Shown here: piece after piece, positions 1 to 7,784 of the stretch
How positions within the stretch are numbered: position 1 is the stretch's first letter
Layout of the letters: each line of letters opens with the position of its first letter
Source of the DNA: Bdellovibrio sp.
GTDB taxonomy: Bacteria > Bdellovibrionota > Bdellovibrionia > Bdellovibrionales > Bdellovibrionaceae
Assembly: GCA_019104905.1 (NCBI GenBank)
Contig: JAHRXB010000262.1
Location: forward strand, 1-12,176
Reading direction: 5' to 3'
Length of the DNA stretch: 12,176 bases
The notes under the pieces: generated by a model
Seen by the model: only the letters and a program-made list of their open reading frames with translations
Told to the model about the DNA's origin: nothing
The model's database searches: none
Position numbers and translations under genes: made by a program

Positions 1-1833
1 GAACTCTTTCCGCACAATGCCGTTGAGTACTTTGTCAGCTACTACGATTACTATCAGCCCGAAGCTTACATCCCTTCGACCGACACCTATATTGAAAAAG
101 ACTCCGCCATTAACGAACAGATTGATCGCATGCGCCACTCAGCGACGCGTTCGTTGTTTGATCGTCGCGATGTGATCATCGTGAGTTCGGTCTCCTGCAT
201 CTACGGTTTGGGCTCGCCTGAAGCCTATGAAGGGATGATGATTCAAATTGTCTCTAACACCGAGATGAAGCGGGATCATCTTTTACGGGAACTCATTCGT
301 ATTCAATATCAAAGAAACAACGTTGATTTTTCACGGGGCACCGTGCGAGTGCGCGGGGACAATGTCGAGATTTTTCCTCCCTATGAAGAAGAGCGCGCGG
401 TGCGAGTTGAGTTCTTTGGTGATTTTATTGAAAGACTTTCGTGGATTGATCCTCTGACCGGGCAGGTTCTTGAAGAGTTGGACCAAGTCGGCATTTACCC
501 CGGAAGTCACCACGTCACCAGTGAAGACAATCTTAAGCGCGCGATTAAGACGATTCAGGAAGAGCTGCGAGAGCGCCTGGTCGTGCTCAATCAGGAAATG
601 AAGTTTTTAGAGGCGCAACGTTTGGAGCAAAGAACCTACTACGACATCGAGATGATGGAGCAGATGGGTTTTTGCCAAGGCATTGAAAACTACTCTCGTC
701 ACATGACCGGGCGGGGGCCGGGTGAGCCGCCTCCCACTCTTTTAGAATACTTCCCTAAAGAGTTCGTGACCTTTATTGATGAATCCCACGTCACCGTTCC
801 CCAGATTGGGGGCATGTACCGAGGAGATCGGGCGCGAAAGTCCACTTTGGTGGAGCACGGGTTTCGTCTGCCGTCGGCTCTGGACAACCGACCTCTGAAT
901 TTTCAAGAATTTGAAAGTATGATGGATAAGGTGGTTTATGTTTCGGCAACTCCAGGGAACTATGAACTGCAAAAATCCGAAGGTGTTATTGTCGAACAGA
1001 TCATTCGTCCGACGGGATTGATTGATCCCATCGTGGAAGTGCGCCCGGTGAAGCACCAGGTTGATGATCTTCTCAAAGAAATTCGTGAAAGAATCAAGAA
1101 CAAGGAGCGGGTGTTGATCACCACGCTGACGAAACGTTCGTCTGAAGATCTTACCGAGTATTATGAAAACCTTGGTATCAAAGTGAAGTACCTTCACAGT
1201 GAAATTCAAACGGTGGAAAGAACCGAAATTCTGCGCGATCTTCGTTTGGGAGTTTTTGACGTTTTGGTCGGGATCAACCTTCTGCGAGAAGGTTTGGATA
1301 TTCCCGAGGTCAGTTTGGTCGGGATCACGGATGCCGATAAAGAGGGTTTCTTGCGCTCAGAGCGTTCCCTGATTCAGACGATCGGACGTGCCGCCAGAAA
1401 TATCAATGGTCGTGTAATTCTTTATGGCGATACAATCACGGAAAGCATGCGCAAGGCCATCGGAGAAACGGAACGTCGCCGTCGTATCCAACAGGAATAC
1501 AATGAAGCCCACGGCATTACGCCTCAATCAATTCGTAAAAGAATTAAAGAAGGTCTGGGCGAAGTTTTTGACGGCACGTTGGCAAGCACAGTTTTGCAGG
1601 GTGAAAATAAGGCGGGGGCAATTATGAATAAATTTGCCCATCAGCCGGATAAGTTGCAGCAAGAGATTGAAAAACTTCGTGCAAAGATGAAAGAACACTC
1701 GGCCAACTTGGAGTTTGAGGAAGCCGCCAAAGTCCGTGATGAAATCAAACGTCTGCAGATTGCTGAACTGGGTATTCGCAGTGGTGAGGTTGAGTCCGAA
1801 AGTGCGGAGGTGCTCAAGGATGGCCTCAAGTAG
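1..1833 (+). CDS. uvrB: UvrABC system protein B (excinuclease subunit), 5' end outside window
   Basis: UvrB verifies DNA damage delivered by UvrA and recruits UvrC in nucleotide excision repair. The frame is open from base 1, so the N-terminus with the Walker A motif is cut off; 610 residues are visible. The fragment opens just before the [10 protein letters not shown] beta-hairpin (residues 14-23), which clamps damaged DNA and sits near residue 92 in E. coli UvrB, so roughly 78 residues are missing. Further marks in family order are the DESH Walker B box (residues 260-263), the SATP motif near 315, helicase motif [11 protein letters not shown] (459-467), and a C-terminal UVR motif ([14 protein letters not shown], coded about 1713-1757) that contacts UvrC. 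The reading frame is intact to the TAG. The last 14 bases overlap uvrC, so the two are probably translationally coupled. Identification is secure. Confidence 0.98.
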   Translation, partial: ELFPHNAVEYFVSYYDYYQPEAYIPSTDTYIEKDSAINEQIDRMRHSATRSLFDRRDVIIVSSVSCIYGLGSPEAYEGMMIQIVSNTEMKRDHLLRELIRIQYQRNNVDFSRGTVRVRGDNVEIFPPYEEERAVRVEFFGDFIERLSWIDPLTGQVLEELDQVGIYPGSHHVTSEDNLKRAIKTIQEELRERLVVLNQEMKFLEAQRLEQRTYYDIEMMEQMGFCQGIENYSRHMTGRGPGEPPPTLLEYFPKEFVTFIDESHVTVPQIGGMYRGDRARKSTLVEHGFRLPSALDNRPLNFQEFESMMDKVVYVSATPGNYELQKSEGVIVEQIIRPTGLIDPIVEVRPVKHQVDDLLKEIRERIKNKERVLITTLTKRSSEDLTEYYENLGIKVKYLHSEIQTVERTEILRDLRLGVFDVLVGINLLREGLDIPEVSLVGITDADKEGFLRSERSLIQTIGRAARNINGRVILYGDTITESMRKAIGETERRRRIQQEYNEAHGITPQSIRKRIKEGLGEVFDGTLASTVLQGENKAGAIMNKFAHQPDKLQQEIEKLRAKMKEHSANLEFEEAAKVRDEIKRLQIAELGIRSGEVESESAEVLKDGLK

Positions 1834-3712
1834 ATTCGAGGAACTGCGCGATAAGGTGAAAGAGTTCCCCACACAAAGTGGGGTCTATCTGATGAAAAGT
1901 CAGACGGATAAAATCATTTATATCGGGAAAGCCAAGAATCTTCGCAATCGAGTGCGTAGCTATTTTAACGACAGCAAGGATCATTCTCCCAAGACGCGTT
2001 TGCTGGTTCAGAATATCAATGAAGTTGAATACATTCTGACCAAAACCGAAGTGGAGGCGTTCTTGCTGGAAGCCTCTTTGATTAAAAAACATCGCCCCAA
2101 ATACAATATCCGACTTCGTGACGATAAGGCGTATCCCTACATTCGTTTTAGCTGGGGGGATGAATTCCCTCGGTTATATTTGGCAAGAAAAGTTAAAAAA
2201 GATGGTTCCTTGTATTTTGGTCCTTACACCTCGGGACTGGCGGTGCAGGGGACGATTCGCTTTTTAAATCGAACTTTTAAAATCCGTGATTGTACAGATG
2301 CGATGTTTAAAACCCGCAAGCGCCCTTGCATGACCTATCAAATTGGTCGGTGTACGGCGCCTTGCGTGGATTACATTTCACAGAATGAGTATCGCGAAGA
2401 AGTCGAAGGAGCCAAACTCTTTTTGAAAGGACAAAATCGCAAAGTTGTGAAGTCCATCACCGAAAAGATGATGCTGGCGGCGGAGGAAGAAAAGTTTGAA
2501 GTGGCCGCGCGTTTGCGGGACTCCGTACAAGCCATCAAAGCGATTTTAGAAAAACAAGCCGTGATCAACGACACCACCGAAAAAGACCAGGATGCGGTTG
2601 GTTACTTCGGGGATGAACGCGGATGCCTTATTGAAACCGTTCACGTTCGTGCCGGAAGGGTGATTGGCACAAGGTCACACTATCTTCCGCATTTTGATCC
2701 CAACGACGCGGTTGAGGATCCCCGCGAATGGCTGGTGGATTTCCTGAATCAATACTATGAAGACAACTTTATCCCGGATGATGTGTTGTTGCCTTTGGAT
2801 ATTGGCAACGACTTGACGAAACTCATGGCCGAGGTCCTTAAAGAACGTTCGGGCAATAAGGTGAATGTGCGTTTTGCAACGGATGAGCGTGGGCGAAATC
2901 TAGTCGAAATGGCCCATGAAAACGCCAAGGCCCACTTCTTAAAATATGTGTCCAAGTCCGAAGAAAAGCTTCGGGGATTGGATGAAATTAAAAATAAACT
3001 TTCTTTGCCAGAATTGCCTCGCCGTATTGAGTGTTACGATATTTCGACCTTTCAAGGGGCCGAGACCGTGGCGTCGCAGGTGGTTTTTGAAGAAGGGGTG
3101 CCTGCGAAGGATCACTATCGTCGATATAAAATTAAAACTGTTGAGGGTATCAATGATTTTGCGTCGATGTATGAAGTCCTCAGTCGGCGTTTTAAGCACA
3201 CCGAGTACGAAGATCCTCAGTTGATTGTGATTGACGGCGGCAAGGGGCAATTAGCTCAGGCGGTGAAGATCTTAGAAGAGATCGGTCGTCGCGATATTCC
3301 GGTGGTGGGACTCGCCAAAGCGCGCACCGAAAGTGACTTTCAAAAACAAGAGGTGGAATCCACCGAAGAACGCTTCTTCCTTCCAGGACGCCAAAACCCT
3401 GTCATCTTTAAGCATAATGCGGAAGCTTTGCATATTCTCACTGGAATTCGTGACGAAGCCCATCGTTTTGCCATTACCTATCATCGTAAGTTGCGGGAAA
3501 ATACGTCTTTGGAAAGCGAACTCGATTATGTCGTGGGTCTGGGGGAAAAAAGAAAGAAAGTTCTTTTGACTCATTTCAACTCTATTGATGAAATCAAGAT
3601 GGCCGTGCCAGAAGAGATCGCTCAATTAAAGGGCTTCAATCGAGTTCTGGCCGAGCGTATTTTGATTCAGTTAAATGAAACTGAAGAAGAAGAAACCGAG
3701 GTTGAAGAGTGA
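1820..3712 (+). CDS. uvrC: UvrABC system protein C (dual-incision nuclease)
   Basis: UvrC cuts on both sides of the lesion held by UvrB. The start chosen is ATG 1820, with GCGGAGG (1804-1810) nine bases upstream; it gives 630 residues, close to the usual 600-630. Domains in order: an N-terminal GIY-YIG nuclease (G21-V-Y, Y34-I-G, metal-ligand Glu candidate E79 or E84); a cysteine cluster C158-C170-C178-C182 whose 12-8-4 spacing matches the Fe-S-binding cysteines of E. coli UvrC; a UVR motif around 215-240; a central RNase H-like endonuclease domain ([15 protein letters not shown] and [12 protein letters not shown] supply the expected Asp, Asp, His); and C-terminal helix-hairpin-helix repeats ([24 protein letters not shown]). 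The last 12 residues form an acidic tail. All expected catalytic motifs are present. The gene overlaps uvrB by 14 bases and murJ by 4. Confidence 0.98.
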   Translation: MASSRFEELRDKVKEFPTQSGVYLMKSQTDKIIYIGKAKNLRNRVRSYFNDSKDHSPKTRLLVQNINEVEYILTKTEVEAFLLEASLIKKHRPKYNIRLRDDKAYPYIRFSWGDEFPRLYLARKVKKDGSLYFGPYTSGLAVQGTIRFLNRTFKIRDCTDAMFKTRKRPCMTYQIGRCTAPCVDYISQNEYREEVEGAKLFLKGQNRKVVKSITEKMMLAAEEEKFEVAARLRDSVQAIKAILEKQAVINDTTEKDQDAVGYFGDERGCLIETVHVRAGRVIGTRSHYLPHFDPNDAVEDPREWLVDFLNQYYEDNFIPDDVLLPLDIGNDLTKLMAEVLKERSGNKVNVRFATDERGRNLVEMAHENAKAHFLKYVSKSEEKLRGLDEIKNKLSLPELPRRIECYDISTFQGAETVASQVVFEEGVPAKDHYRRYKIKTVEGINDFASMYEVLSRRFKHTEYEDPQLIVIDGGKGQLAQAVKILEEIGRRDIPVVGLAKARTESDFQKQEVESTEERFFLPGRQNPVIFKHNAEALHILTGIRDEAHRFAITYHRKLRENTSLESELDYVVGLGEKRKKVLLTHFNSIDEIKMAVPEEIAQLKGFNRVLAERILIQLNETEEEETEVEE

Positions 3713-5271
3713 AAAATCATGCCCTGTTGGTGGGTTTAGGGATTTTTTTAAGCCGTATTGCGGGTTTGATCCGCGAACGCGTCTTTGCTCACTTTTTTGG
3801 AAACTCGGATGCCGGGGATGCCTTTAAGGCCGCGTTGAAAATACCTAACTTTCTGCAGAATCTTTTTGGCGAAGGGGTTCTTTCCGCCAGTTTCATTCCT
3901 GTCTATGCCCAACTTTTAGCAAAAAAACATGATGAGGAAGCGGCGAAAGTGGCTTCCGTCGTGGGCAGCTTGTTATTCCTGATGACCTCGCTGTTGGTGC
4001 TTGTCGGCGTTTTTGCCACGCCTTTTTTAATTGACCTTATTGCTCCAGGTTTTGCTGGAGAAAAAAGAGATCTCACGATCCGTATCGTTCAAATTTTGTT
4101 TCCAGGAACGGGTTTCTTGGTGATGTCGGCGTGGTGTTTGGGAATTTTGAATTCTCATCGAAAGTTTTTCCTTTCTTATGTGGCCCCGGTCATTTGGAAT
4201 GTGGCAATCATCGCGACACTGGTGATGTGGGGTTCGCGCCAAGGGCAATTTGACTTGGCGATCACCGTGTCGTGGGGATTGGTGGCAGGAAGTTTCTTGC
4301 AGTTTGCCGTGCAACTGCCTTCTGCTTTGCGATTGGGACGAAAGATCTTTCCTTCATTAGATTGGAAGATGACTCCCGTGAAGACGGTTCTTAAAAACTT
4401 CACGCCCGTGGTGGTTTCCCGGGGGGTTGTGCAGGTCAGTGCTTACATTGATAATATGTTGGCCAGTTTGCTTCCCACGGGGGCGGTGTCGTCATTGGCT
4501 TACGCCCAGACTTTGTATCTTTTGCCAGTCAGTCTTTTTGGAATGAGTGTGTCGGCTGCGGAACTTCCGGCGATGTCTCAGGCCACGGGGACTGAGCACG
4601 AGATTCATGCTTATCTTAAAGACCGACTCAATCGCGGTCTTGAGCAAATTGCCTTTTTCATTATCCCCTCGGTGGTAGGTTTTGTGTTGTTAGGGGATCT
4701 TATTGTCGGGGCTGTGTTTCAGACGGGAGAATTCAATAAAGACAATACTCACTTTGTGTGGATGGTTTTAGCGGGATACACGGTGGGCCTTTTGGCTTCG
4801 ACTCTGGGGCGGCTTTACTCTTCAACATTCTATTCTTTGAAGGACACCAAAACGCCCTTGCAGTTTGCTATTGTGCGAGTGATTTTCGCGACCCTTTTGG
4901 GGGCGTTGTTTGGTTTCTATGTTCCAAAAGCGTTGGGATTGGAAGCTCAGTGGGGAACCCCGGGCTTAACGATCGCAGCCGGCATCGCGGGCTGGCTTGA
5001 ATTTTATTTCTTACGTCAGGCTTTGAATAAGAAAATCGGCCACACGGGCTTGTCGCTTAAATATCAGGTCAAGGTGTGGCCTTTAGCGATAGTCAGTGCC
5101 GGCTGTGGTGCGCTGGTGGTGCGCTTTGGTTTAAGTGAGCATCTTCACGTGATAGCGCGGGCGGCGGTGGCTCTGGCCATCTATGGCGTCCTCTATTTTT
5201 CTTTAGGTTACGCCTTAAAGGTTGAGCAAGCGCACGCCCTTTTGCAGAAGGTTCTTCGCCGCCTTAAATAG
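3709..5271 (+). CDS. murJ: Lipid II flippase MurJ (MviN family)
   Basis: MurJ flips the peptidoglycan precursor lipid II across the inner membrane. Translation starts at GTG 3709 inside the uvrC stop (GTGA overlap), with GAGGT at 3698-3702 as a plausible ribosome site. The 520 residues match the usual 500-530 and contain about fourteen hydrophobic segments. Family landmarks are clear: SRIAGLIRE near the N-terminus, GDAFKAALKIPNF, EGVLSASFIPVYA, and FYSLKDTKTPL in the C-terminal half. By hand alignment to E. coli MurJ, R16, R22 and D37 correspond to the required R18, R24 and D39. Q50 and about T268 replace the cavity arginines R52 and R270. Coupling to uvrBC is an arrangement of convenience rather than a shared pathway. 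The stop codon abuts a convergent gene with no terminator between them. Confidence 0.96.
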   Translation: MKNHALLVGLGIFLSRIAGLIRERVFAHFFGNSDAGDAFKAALKIPNFLQNLFGEGVLSASFIPVYAQLLAKKHDEEAAKVASVVGSLLFLMTSLLVLVGVFATPFLIDLIAPGFAGEKRDLTIRIVQILFPGTGFLVMSAWCLGILNSHRKFFLSYVAPVIWNVAIIATLVMWGSRQGQFDLAITVSWGLVAGSFLQFAVQLPSALRLGRKIFPSLDWKMTPVKTVLKNFTPVVVSRGVVQVSAYIDNMLASLLPTGAVSSLAYAQTLYLLPVSLFGMSVSAAELPAMSQATGTEHEIHAYLKDRLNRGLEQIAFFIIPSVVGFVLLGDLIVGAVFQTGEFNKDNTHFVWMVLAGYTVGLLASTLGRLYSSTFYSLKDTKTPLQFAIVRVIFATLLGALFGFYVPKALGLEAQWGTPGLTIAAGIAGWLEFYFLRQALNKKIGHTGLSLKYQVKVWPLAIVSAGCGALVVRFGLSEHLHVIARAAVALAIYGVLYFSLGYALKVEQAHALLQKVLRRLK

Positions 5272-5676
5272 TCACCAACGATCGCCCCAACCATAAAGAT
5301 CCACATAAATATTGCCGTCAGGGAAGGCGAAACGCAGGCGTCCACTGAAGTATCCATTTGTCCAGGGTCTAAACTCGACACGGGTCAGGCATCGCTGTCC
5401 GGGGCTCAGCCAGGTAGGACAGTTGCTCCAAGCCCAAAATGCCGAACCTTGAATGAACACACCACGAAGATGCAAAGGATGGCTCCCAGTATTTTTTAGA
5501 TAAATGTCAGCGTACTCACTCCAGTTCACCCGGACATTTCCAAAGTCATAGTAGTAGTATTTATCGTATTGAGTTTTTAGGTGATCCGAGGAGGTGGTAA
5601 TCTCCATGGGGGCGGCGGCACCGTAGTTCGGGAAGCAGAATGAAATTCCGAGGAAAATACTTAATAGAATCTTCAT
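5272..5676 (-). CDS. Small secreted ASH/choice-of-anchor-D-like beta-domain protein
   Basis: This is a 134-residue protein of unknown role, probably periplasmic or exported. ATG at 5676 is preferred over an in-frame TTG at 5691 because the strong GGAGG lies between them, five bases before the ATG. Residues 1-22 form a Sec signal peptide (MKILL, hydrophobic core, AAA before P23); no lipobox cysteine is present. The mature part follows the pattern of HYDIN/ASH-type immunoglobulin-like repeats, which read FGNV..., LKNTG..PL, C...L.PG..C, F.P...G.FSG.L, and LYGWG at the end. Here these are F45-G-N-V, L60-KNTGSHPL, C86...LSPGQRC96, and G130-region LYGWG. C86 and C96 could form a disulfide. Seven tryptophans in about 112 mature residues and a YYYY run are unusual. 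Such domains are often adhesion or scaffold modules; function is not known here. Confidence 0.85.
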   Translation of the reverse strand: MKILLSIFLGISFCFPNYGAAAPMEITTSSDHLKTQYDKYYYYDFGNVRVNWSEYADIYLKNTGSHPLHLRGVFIQGSAFWAWSNCPTWLSPGQRCLTRVEFRPWTNGYFSGRLRFAFPDGNIYVDLYGWGDRW

Positions 5677-5704
5677 AAGCACCTCCAGCAATTTCTATTT
5701 TTTC

Positions 5705-5719
5705 CCAATAAGAAATTGG
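5705..5719. repeat. Short inverted repeat in the 5677-5753 divergent promoter region
   Basis: CCAAT-AAGAA-ATTGG is a perfect 5-base inverted repeat with a 5-base spacer. It overlaps the proposed -35 element of the MFS gene (5716-5721), which is where a repressor site could lie. It is short and may be chance. Confidence 0.3.
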
Positions 5720-5744
5720 TCGCAAAGTTTTTTCGTAGTATGAT
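5716..5744 (+). promoter_or_regulatory. Probable sigma-70-type promoter of the MFS exporter gene
   Basis: TTGGTC (5716-5721) and TATGAT (5739-5744) are separated by exactly 17 bases. The -10 matches the consensus at five of six positions and the -35 at three of six. A start about seven bases past the -10 would fall near 5751, only about three bases before ATG 5754, so the transcript would be almost leaderless. The missing Shine-Dalgarno before that ATG agrees with this. Confidence 0.55.
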
Positions 5745-5753
5745 CCTCTTGTC

Positions 5754-6941
5754 ATGAAGGAATCAGTCTGGTCTCCGCTAAAAATTTCGGTCTATAGGTC
5801 TTTTTGGATATGTGCTTTTCTGTCAAATTTAGGTACTTGGATTCAGGATGTGGCGGCAAGCTGGGTGATGACTCATTTAAGCACCTCTCCCTTGGTGATT
5901 TCGCTTTTATCCTTTACAAGTAGTTTGCCGGTTTTGTTCTTAAGCATCCCTGCTGGGTATGTGGCAGACTTAGGGCATCGACGAAAGATCCTTCTTTTTG
6001 CGCAAGGACTTATGTTTTTTGCCGCTGGTCTTTTAGCGTATCTTGTTTGGAAAGATCAGGTCACAGAGTTCAGCCTTCTGGCCTTGTCTCTTGTGATGGG
6101 GGTTGGTTTTGCTCTGACCAATCCCGCTTTTCAATCGGTGTTGACGGATTTAGTTCCAACGCCTCTGCAGGCCCAAGCTGTGCTCGTTTATTATATGGGG
6201 ATTAATATCACGCGAGTGGTGGGGCCAACACTTGGCGGAGGAATACTTAGCGGCCTCGGGCCCGGCAGCGCTTTTTTCGTGAACAGTCTTTCTTTTTTAG
6301 GTCTGATACTTTTCTTTTGGAAGTGGCCCGTGAAGGGCTCTGACGAGCAGAAGGAGCAGCTCGAGATTAAGCCCGACGATTGGATTCCACTGTTCTCATT
6401 GCACAACATGAAGTTGTGGGTGGAAATTTTCTTGGTCACCTTCTTTGCGTCCTCACTGTGGGCTTTGTATCCCACGCGCGGGCGAGTGGAGTTGGGTTTG
6501 AATTCTTGGCAGTATGGTTCTTTGTTGGGGTTCTTGGGACTCGGGGCCTGTCTGAGTGCTTTTTTATCTGAAAAAATCATGTTGCCGCATCGAACCCAAA
6601 AATCCTTGGCAGGTTCTTATATCGTTTACGCCCTCGGAGTTCTTTTGCTGGGATATGCGCCCGGTTACTGGTTTGTGTGTGTGGCGATGTTTTTTGCTGG
6701 AACCGGGTGGTTGGTGCTGGCAACTTTGATGAACATGAGTTCGCGACAGATCACCGGGAAATCAAATTTGAAGGCGACGATGTTGGGTGTTTTTTTAGCG
6801 GTCTTTTATGCGGGAATGGCCTTAGGGGCTGTGACCTGGGGGGCGATGGCAAAAACCAGCAATACCTCCATGGCTCTTTTCACTGCAGGAATCGGGCTGG
6901 CAGTGATTGGTTTTGCTAAAGGCCTGCGCTCAGCCCTCTAG
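5754..6941 (+). CDS. MFS transporter, MFS_3/EntS-like exporter
   Basis: This is a 395-residue inner-membrane transporter with about twelve hydrophobic segments, probably a proton-driven exporter; the substrate cannot be told from sequence. The N-terminus follows the MFS_3 (EntS-like) pattern: W6-SPLK, then SNLGTWIQDVAASWVM (24-39), the S45-P-L segment, and the cytoplasmic loop motif A as GYVADLGHRRK (68-78). TNPAFQSVLTDLVP and NITRVVGPTLGG match the second half of the N-terminal bundle in this family. EntS exports enterobactin in E. coli, but no siderophore gene is nearby, so that role should not be assumed. There is no convincing Shine-Dalgarno upstream of ATG 5754. It is probably transcribed alone. 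Its TAG overlaps the stop of the minus-strand gene that follows. Confidence 0.9.
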   Translation: MKESVWSPLKISVYRSFWICAFLSNLGTWIQDVAASWVMTHLSTSPLVISLLSFTSSLPVLFLSIPAGYVADLGHRRKILLFAQGLMFFAAGLLAYLVWKDQVTEFSLLALSLVMGVGFALTNPAFQSVLTDLVPTPLQAQAVLVYYMGINITRVVGPTLGGGILSGLGPGSAFFVNSLSFLGLILFFWKWPVKGSDEQKEQLEIKPDDWIPLFSLHNMKLWVEIFLVTFFASSLWALYPTRGRVELGLNSWQYGSLLGFLGLGACLSAFLSEKIMLPHRTQKSLAGSYIVYALGVLLLGYAPGYWFVCVAMFFAGTGWLVLATLMNMSSRQITGKSNLKATMLGVFLAVFYAGMALGAVTWGAMAKTSNTSMALFTAGIGLAVIGFAKGLRSAL

Positions 6942-7144
6942 TTGATGCGATGACGAGTCGGCTCTTTTTCGGAATCACAACAAGAGCATTTTGATTCTTC
7001 TTGAAGAACAGCGAGGTCGTCCATTTGACGATAGCTAAATTCAAGAGCGCCACCGCAGATGTCGCAGTTGTTTACCGATGTGCGGAAGTTTTCGCGTTTA
7101 TTGTATTCTTCTGTGGGAATGATATTGAATTTGAAAACTTCCAT
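6938..7144 (-). CDS. 68-residue four-cysteine (probable zinc-binding) protein
   Basis: I do not recognise a named family. ATG 7144 is chosen because a near-perfect AAAGGAGG (7149-7156) lies four bases upstream; an in-frame ATG at 7222 would add 26 residues but would put coding sequence across two inverted repeats. Cysteines C27-x2-C30 and C53-x2-C56, 22 residues apart, form the layout of a small zinc ribbon, with an extra C55. A Gly-Gly follows the first knuckle (CDICGG). The N-terminal 25 residues are charged and polar, with no signal peptide or membrane segment, so the product is probably cytoplasmic. The basic tail RHRIN could touch nucleic acid. It could serve as a regulator, a metal store, or a subunit of something else. 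Its stop codon shares CTAG with the MFS gene stop. Confidence 0.75.
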   Translation of the reverse strand: MEVFKFNIIPTEEYNKRENFRTSVNNCDICGGALEFSYRQMDDLAVLQEESKCSCCDSEKEPTRHRIN

Positions 7145-7162
7145 GGGTCCTCCTTTGAAATG

Positions 7163-7183
7163 ACCGATAGACTCCTTATCGGT
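7163..7183 (-). promoter_or_regulatory. Stem-loop in the leader of the four-cysteine gene
   Basis: ACCGATA (7163-7169) and TATCGGT (7177-7183) are perfect 7-base arms around a 7-base loop. Read on the minus strand, the loop and adjacent base give AAGGAG, a second Shine-Dalgarno-like sequence upstream of the real one at 7149-7156. It lies 19 bases upstream of the start codon and could be an RNA hairpin or a DNA operator. Confidence 0.5.
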
Positions 7184-7184
7184 G

Positions 7185-7212
7185 ATTTCTGTCTCAACTT
7201 GAGACAAGAAAT
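7185..7212. repeat. Long near-perfect inverted repeat, candidate operator or hairpin
   Basis: ATTTCTGTCTCAA (7185-7197), one central base, then TTGAGACAAGAAAT (7199-7212). Thirteen base pairs form with a single extra base in the right arm; the core TGTCTCAA-C-TTGAGACA (7190-7206) is perfect. It lies between the divergent genes at 7144 and 7293, upstream of the proposed plus-strand promoter. As DNA it fits a dimeric repressor site; as minus-strand RNA it forms a hairpin with a three-base loop. Confidence 0.6.
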
Positions 7213-7255
7213 GTCTTTTCACATGCGTTTGAACGCCGCATTAGTGCCGGTTTTA

Positions 7256-7285
7256 ATGGTCTATAGCTCTAGGTCTAGGTAAAAT
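7256..7285 (+). promoter_or_regulatory. Possible promoter of the UDG-like/nfeD/slipin operon
   Basis: TAAAAT (7280-7285) is a fair -10 element. ATGGTC (7256-7261), 18 bases upstream, is a weak -35 candidate that resembles the TTGGTC proposed for the MFS gene. The predicted transcription start falls at about 7291-7293, on or beside ATG 7293. No Shine-Dalgarno precedes the ATG, so a leaderless message is plausible. Confidence 0.4.
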
Positions 7286-7292
7286 CCCGACC

Positions 7293-7784
7293 ATGAAAGA
7301 CTACATTGTGTATCTCCAAGAGGTCCTCGGACTCCAAAATGTCATGCTGCCCTCATCAGAAGGCAGCACCGTGCGAACTCAGTTTTATACTCCTCAAGGC
7401 CCCTTTGAGCCTGGGGAGTTTCAGCATTATGAGTTGGTCTTTCTCAATATTCTGACGCAATCCAAAGAAAGTCTTTTTCTTCCGGAAGTTCAAGATTTGT
7501 TTGTGAAAATGAAATCAGCGATGAAACTTAAGAACATTCAAGTTCTGGAGTTGGATTGCACCGTGGAAGATCGTTCGCAGTTGCCTTCAGAGTTGGCAAA
7601 ACACTGTGAAGGGAAAGTGGTCGTGGTTTTCAGTTCTTTTCCTAAAGATATTGGCGAGTTGATTTTTAAAGGTCCTGGCAAGTGGATTGAAACATACAGC
7701 CCGGCTTACCTTTTAGAGGATGCAGGGGCCAAAAAAGTGGTGTGGAACGATTTGCAAAAAGTGATGAAGGAACTGGCGCTATGA
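7293..7784 (+). CDS. Small protein resembling a degenerate family-4 uracil-DNA glycosylase
   Basis: This is a 163-residue cytoplasmic protein without a signal peptide. The last 30 residues (TYSPAYLLEDAGAKKVVWNDLQKVM, coded about 7692-7766) read like the C-terminal block of family-4 uracil-DNA glycosylases, which is typically HPSYLL-x2-P-x2-K-x2-W-DL; the catalytic-loop His is Ser here. Upstream, LFVKMKSAMKLKNIQVLEL and KVVVVFSSFP follow the order of the family's helix and central strand. The GEAPG loop and the Fe-S cysteines are absent; the only cysteines are C89 and C105. The gene is therefore likely a UDG-fold protein without glycosylase activity, comparable in principle to the DNA polymerase III psi subunit (HolD), which has a UDG-like fold. 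It overlaps nfeD by ATGA, so it is the first gene of that operon. The fold assignment is inference. Confidence 0.85.
   Translation: MKDYIVYLQEVLGLQNVMLPSSEGSTVRTQFYTPQGPFEPGEFQHYELVFLNILTQSKESLFLPEVQDLFVKMKSAMKLKNIQVLELDCTVEDRSQLPSELAKHCEGKVVVVFSSFPKDIGELIFKGPGKWIETYSPAYLLEDAGAKKVVWNDLQKVMKELAL

Noticed and set aside
742..1209. A 155-codon minus-strand frame inside uvrB
   Set aside because: It lies opposite conserved UvrB helicase coding sequence, has no domain pattern or ribosome site, and is a shadow frame.
1715..1819. An upstream extension of uvrC inside uvrB
   Set aside because: The added 35 residues do not resemble UvrC; ATG 1820 has a good ribosome site and gives the family N-terminus directly before the GIY-YIG domain.
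7145..7222. A 26-residue N-terminal extension of the four-cysteine gene
   Set aside because: The strong AAAGGAGG at 7149-7156 favours ATG 7144, and the extension would run through two inverted repeats.
7742..7780. An earlier start for nfeD
   Set aside because: It would place charged residues ahead of the signal peptide; ATG 7781 has AAGGA upstream and the usual ATGA overlap.
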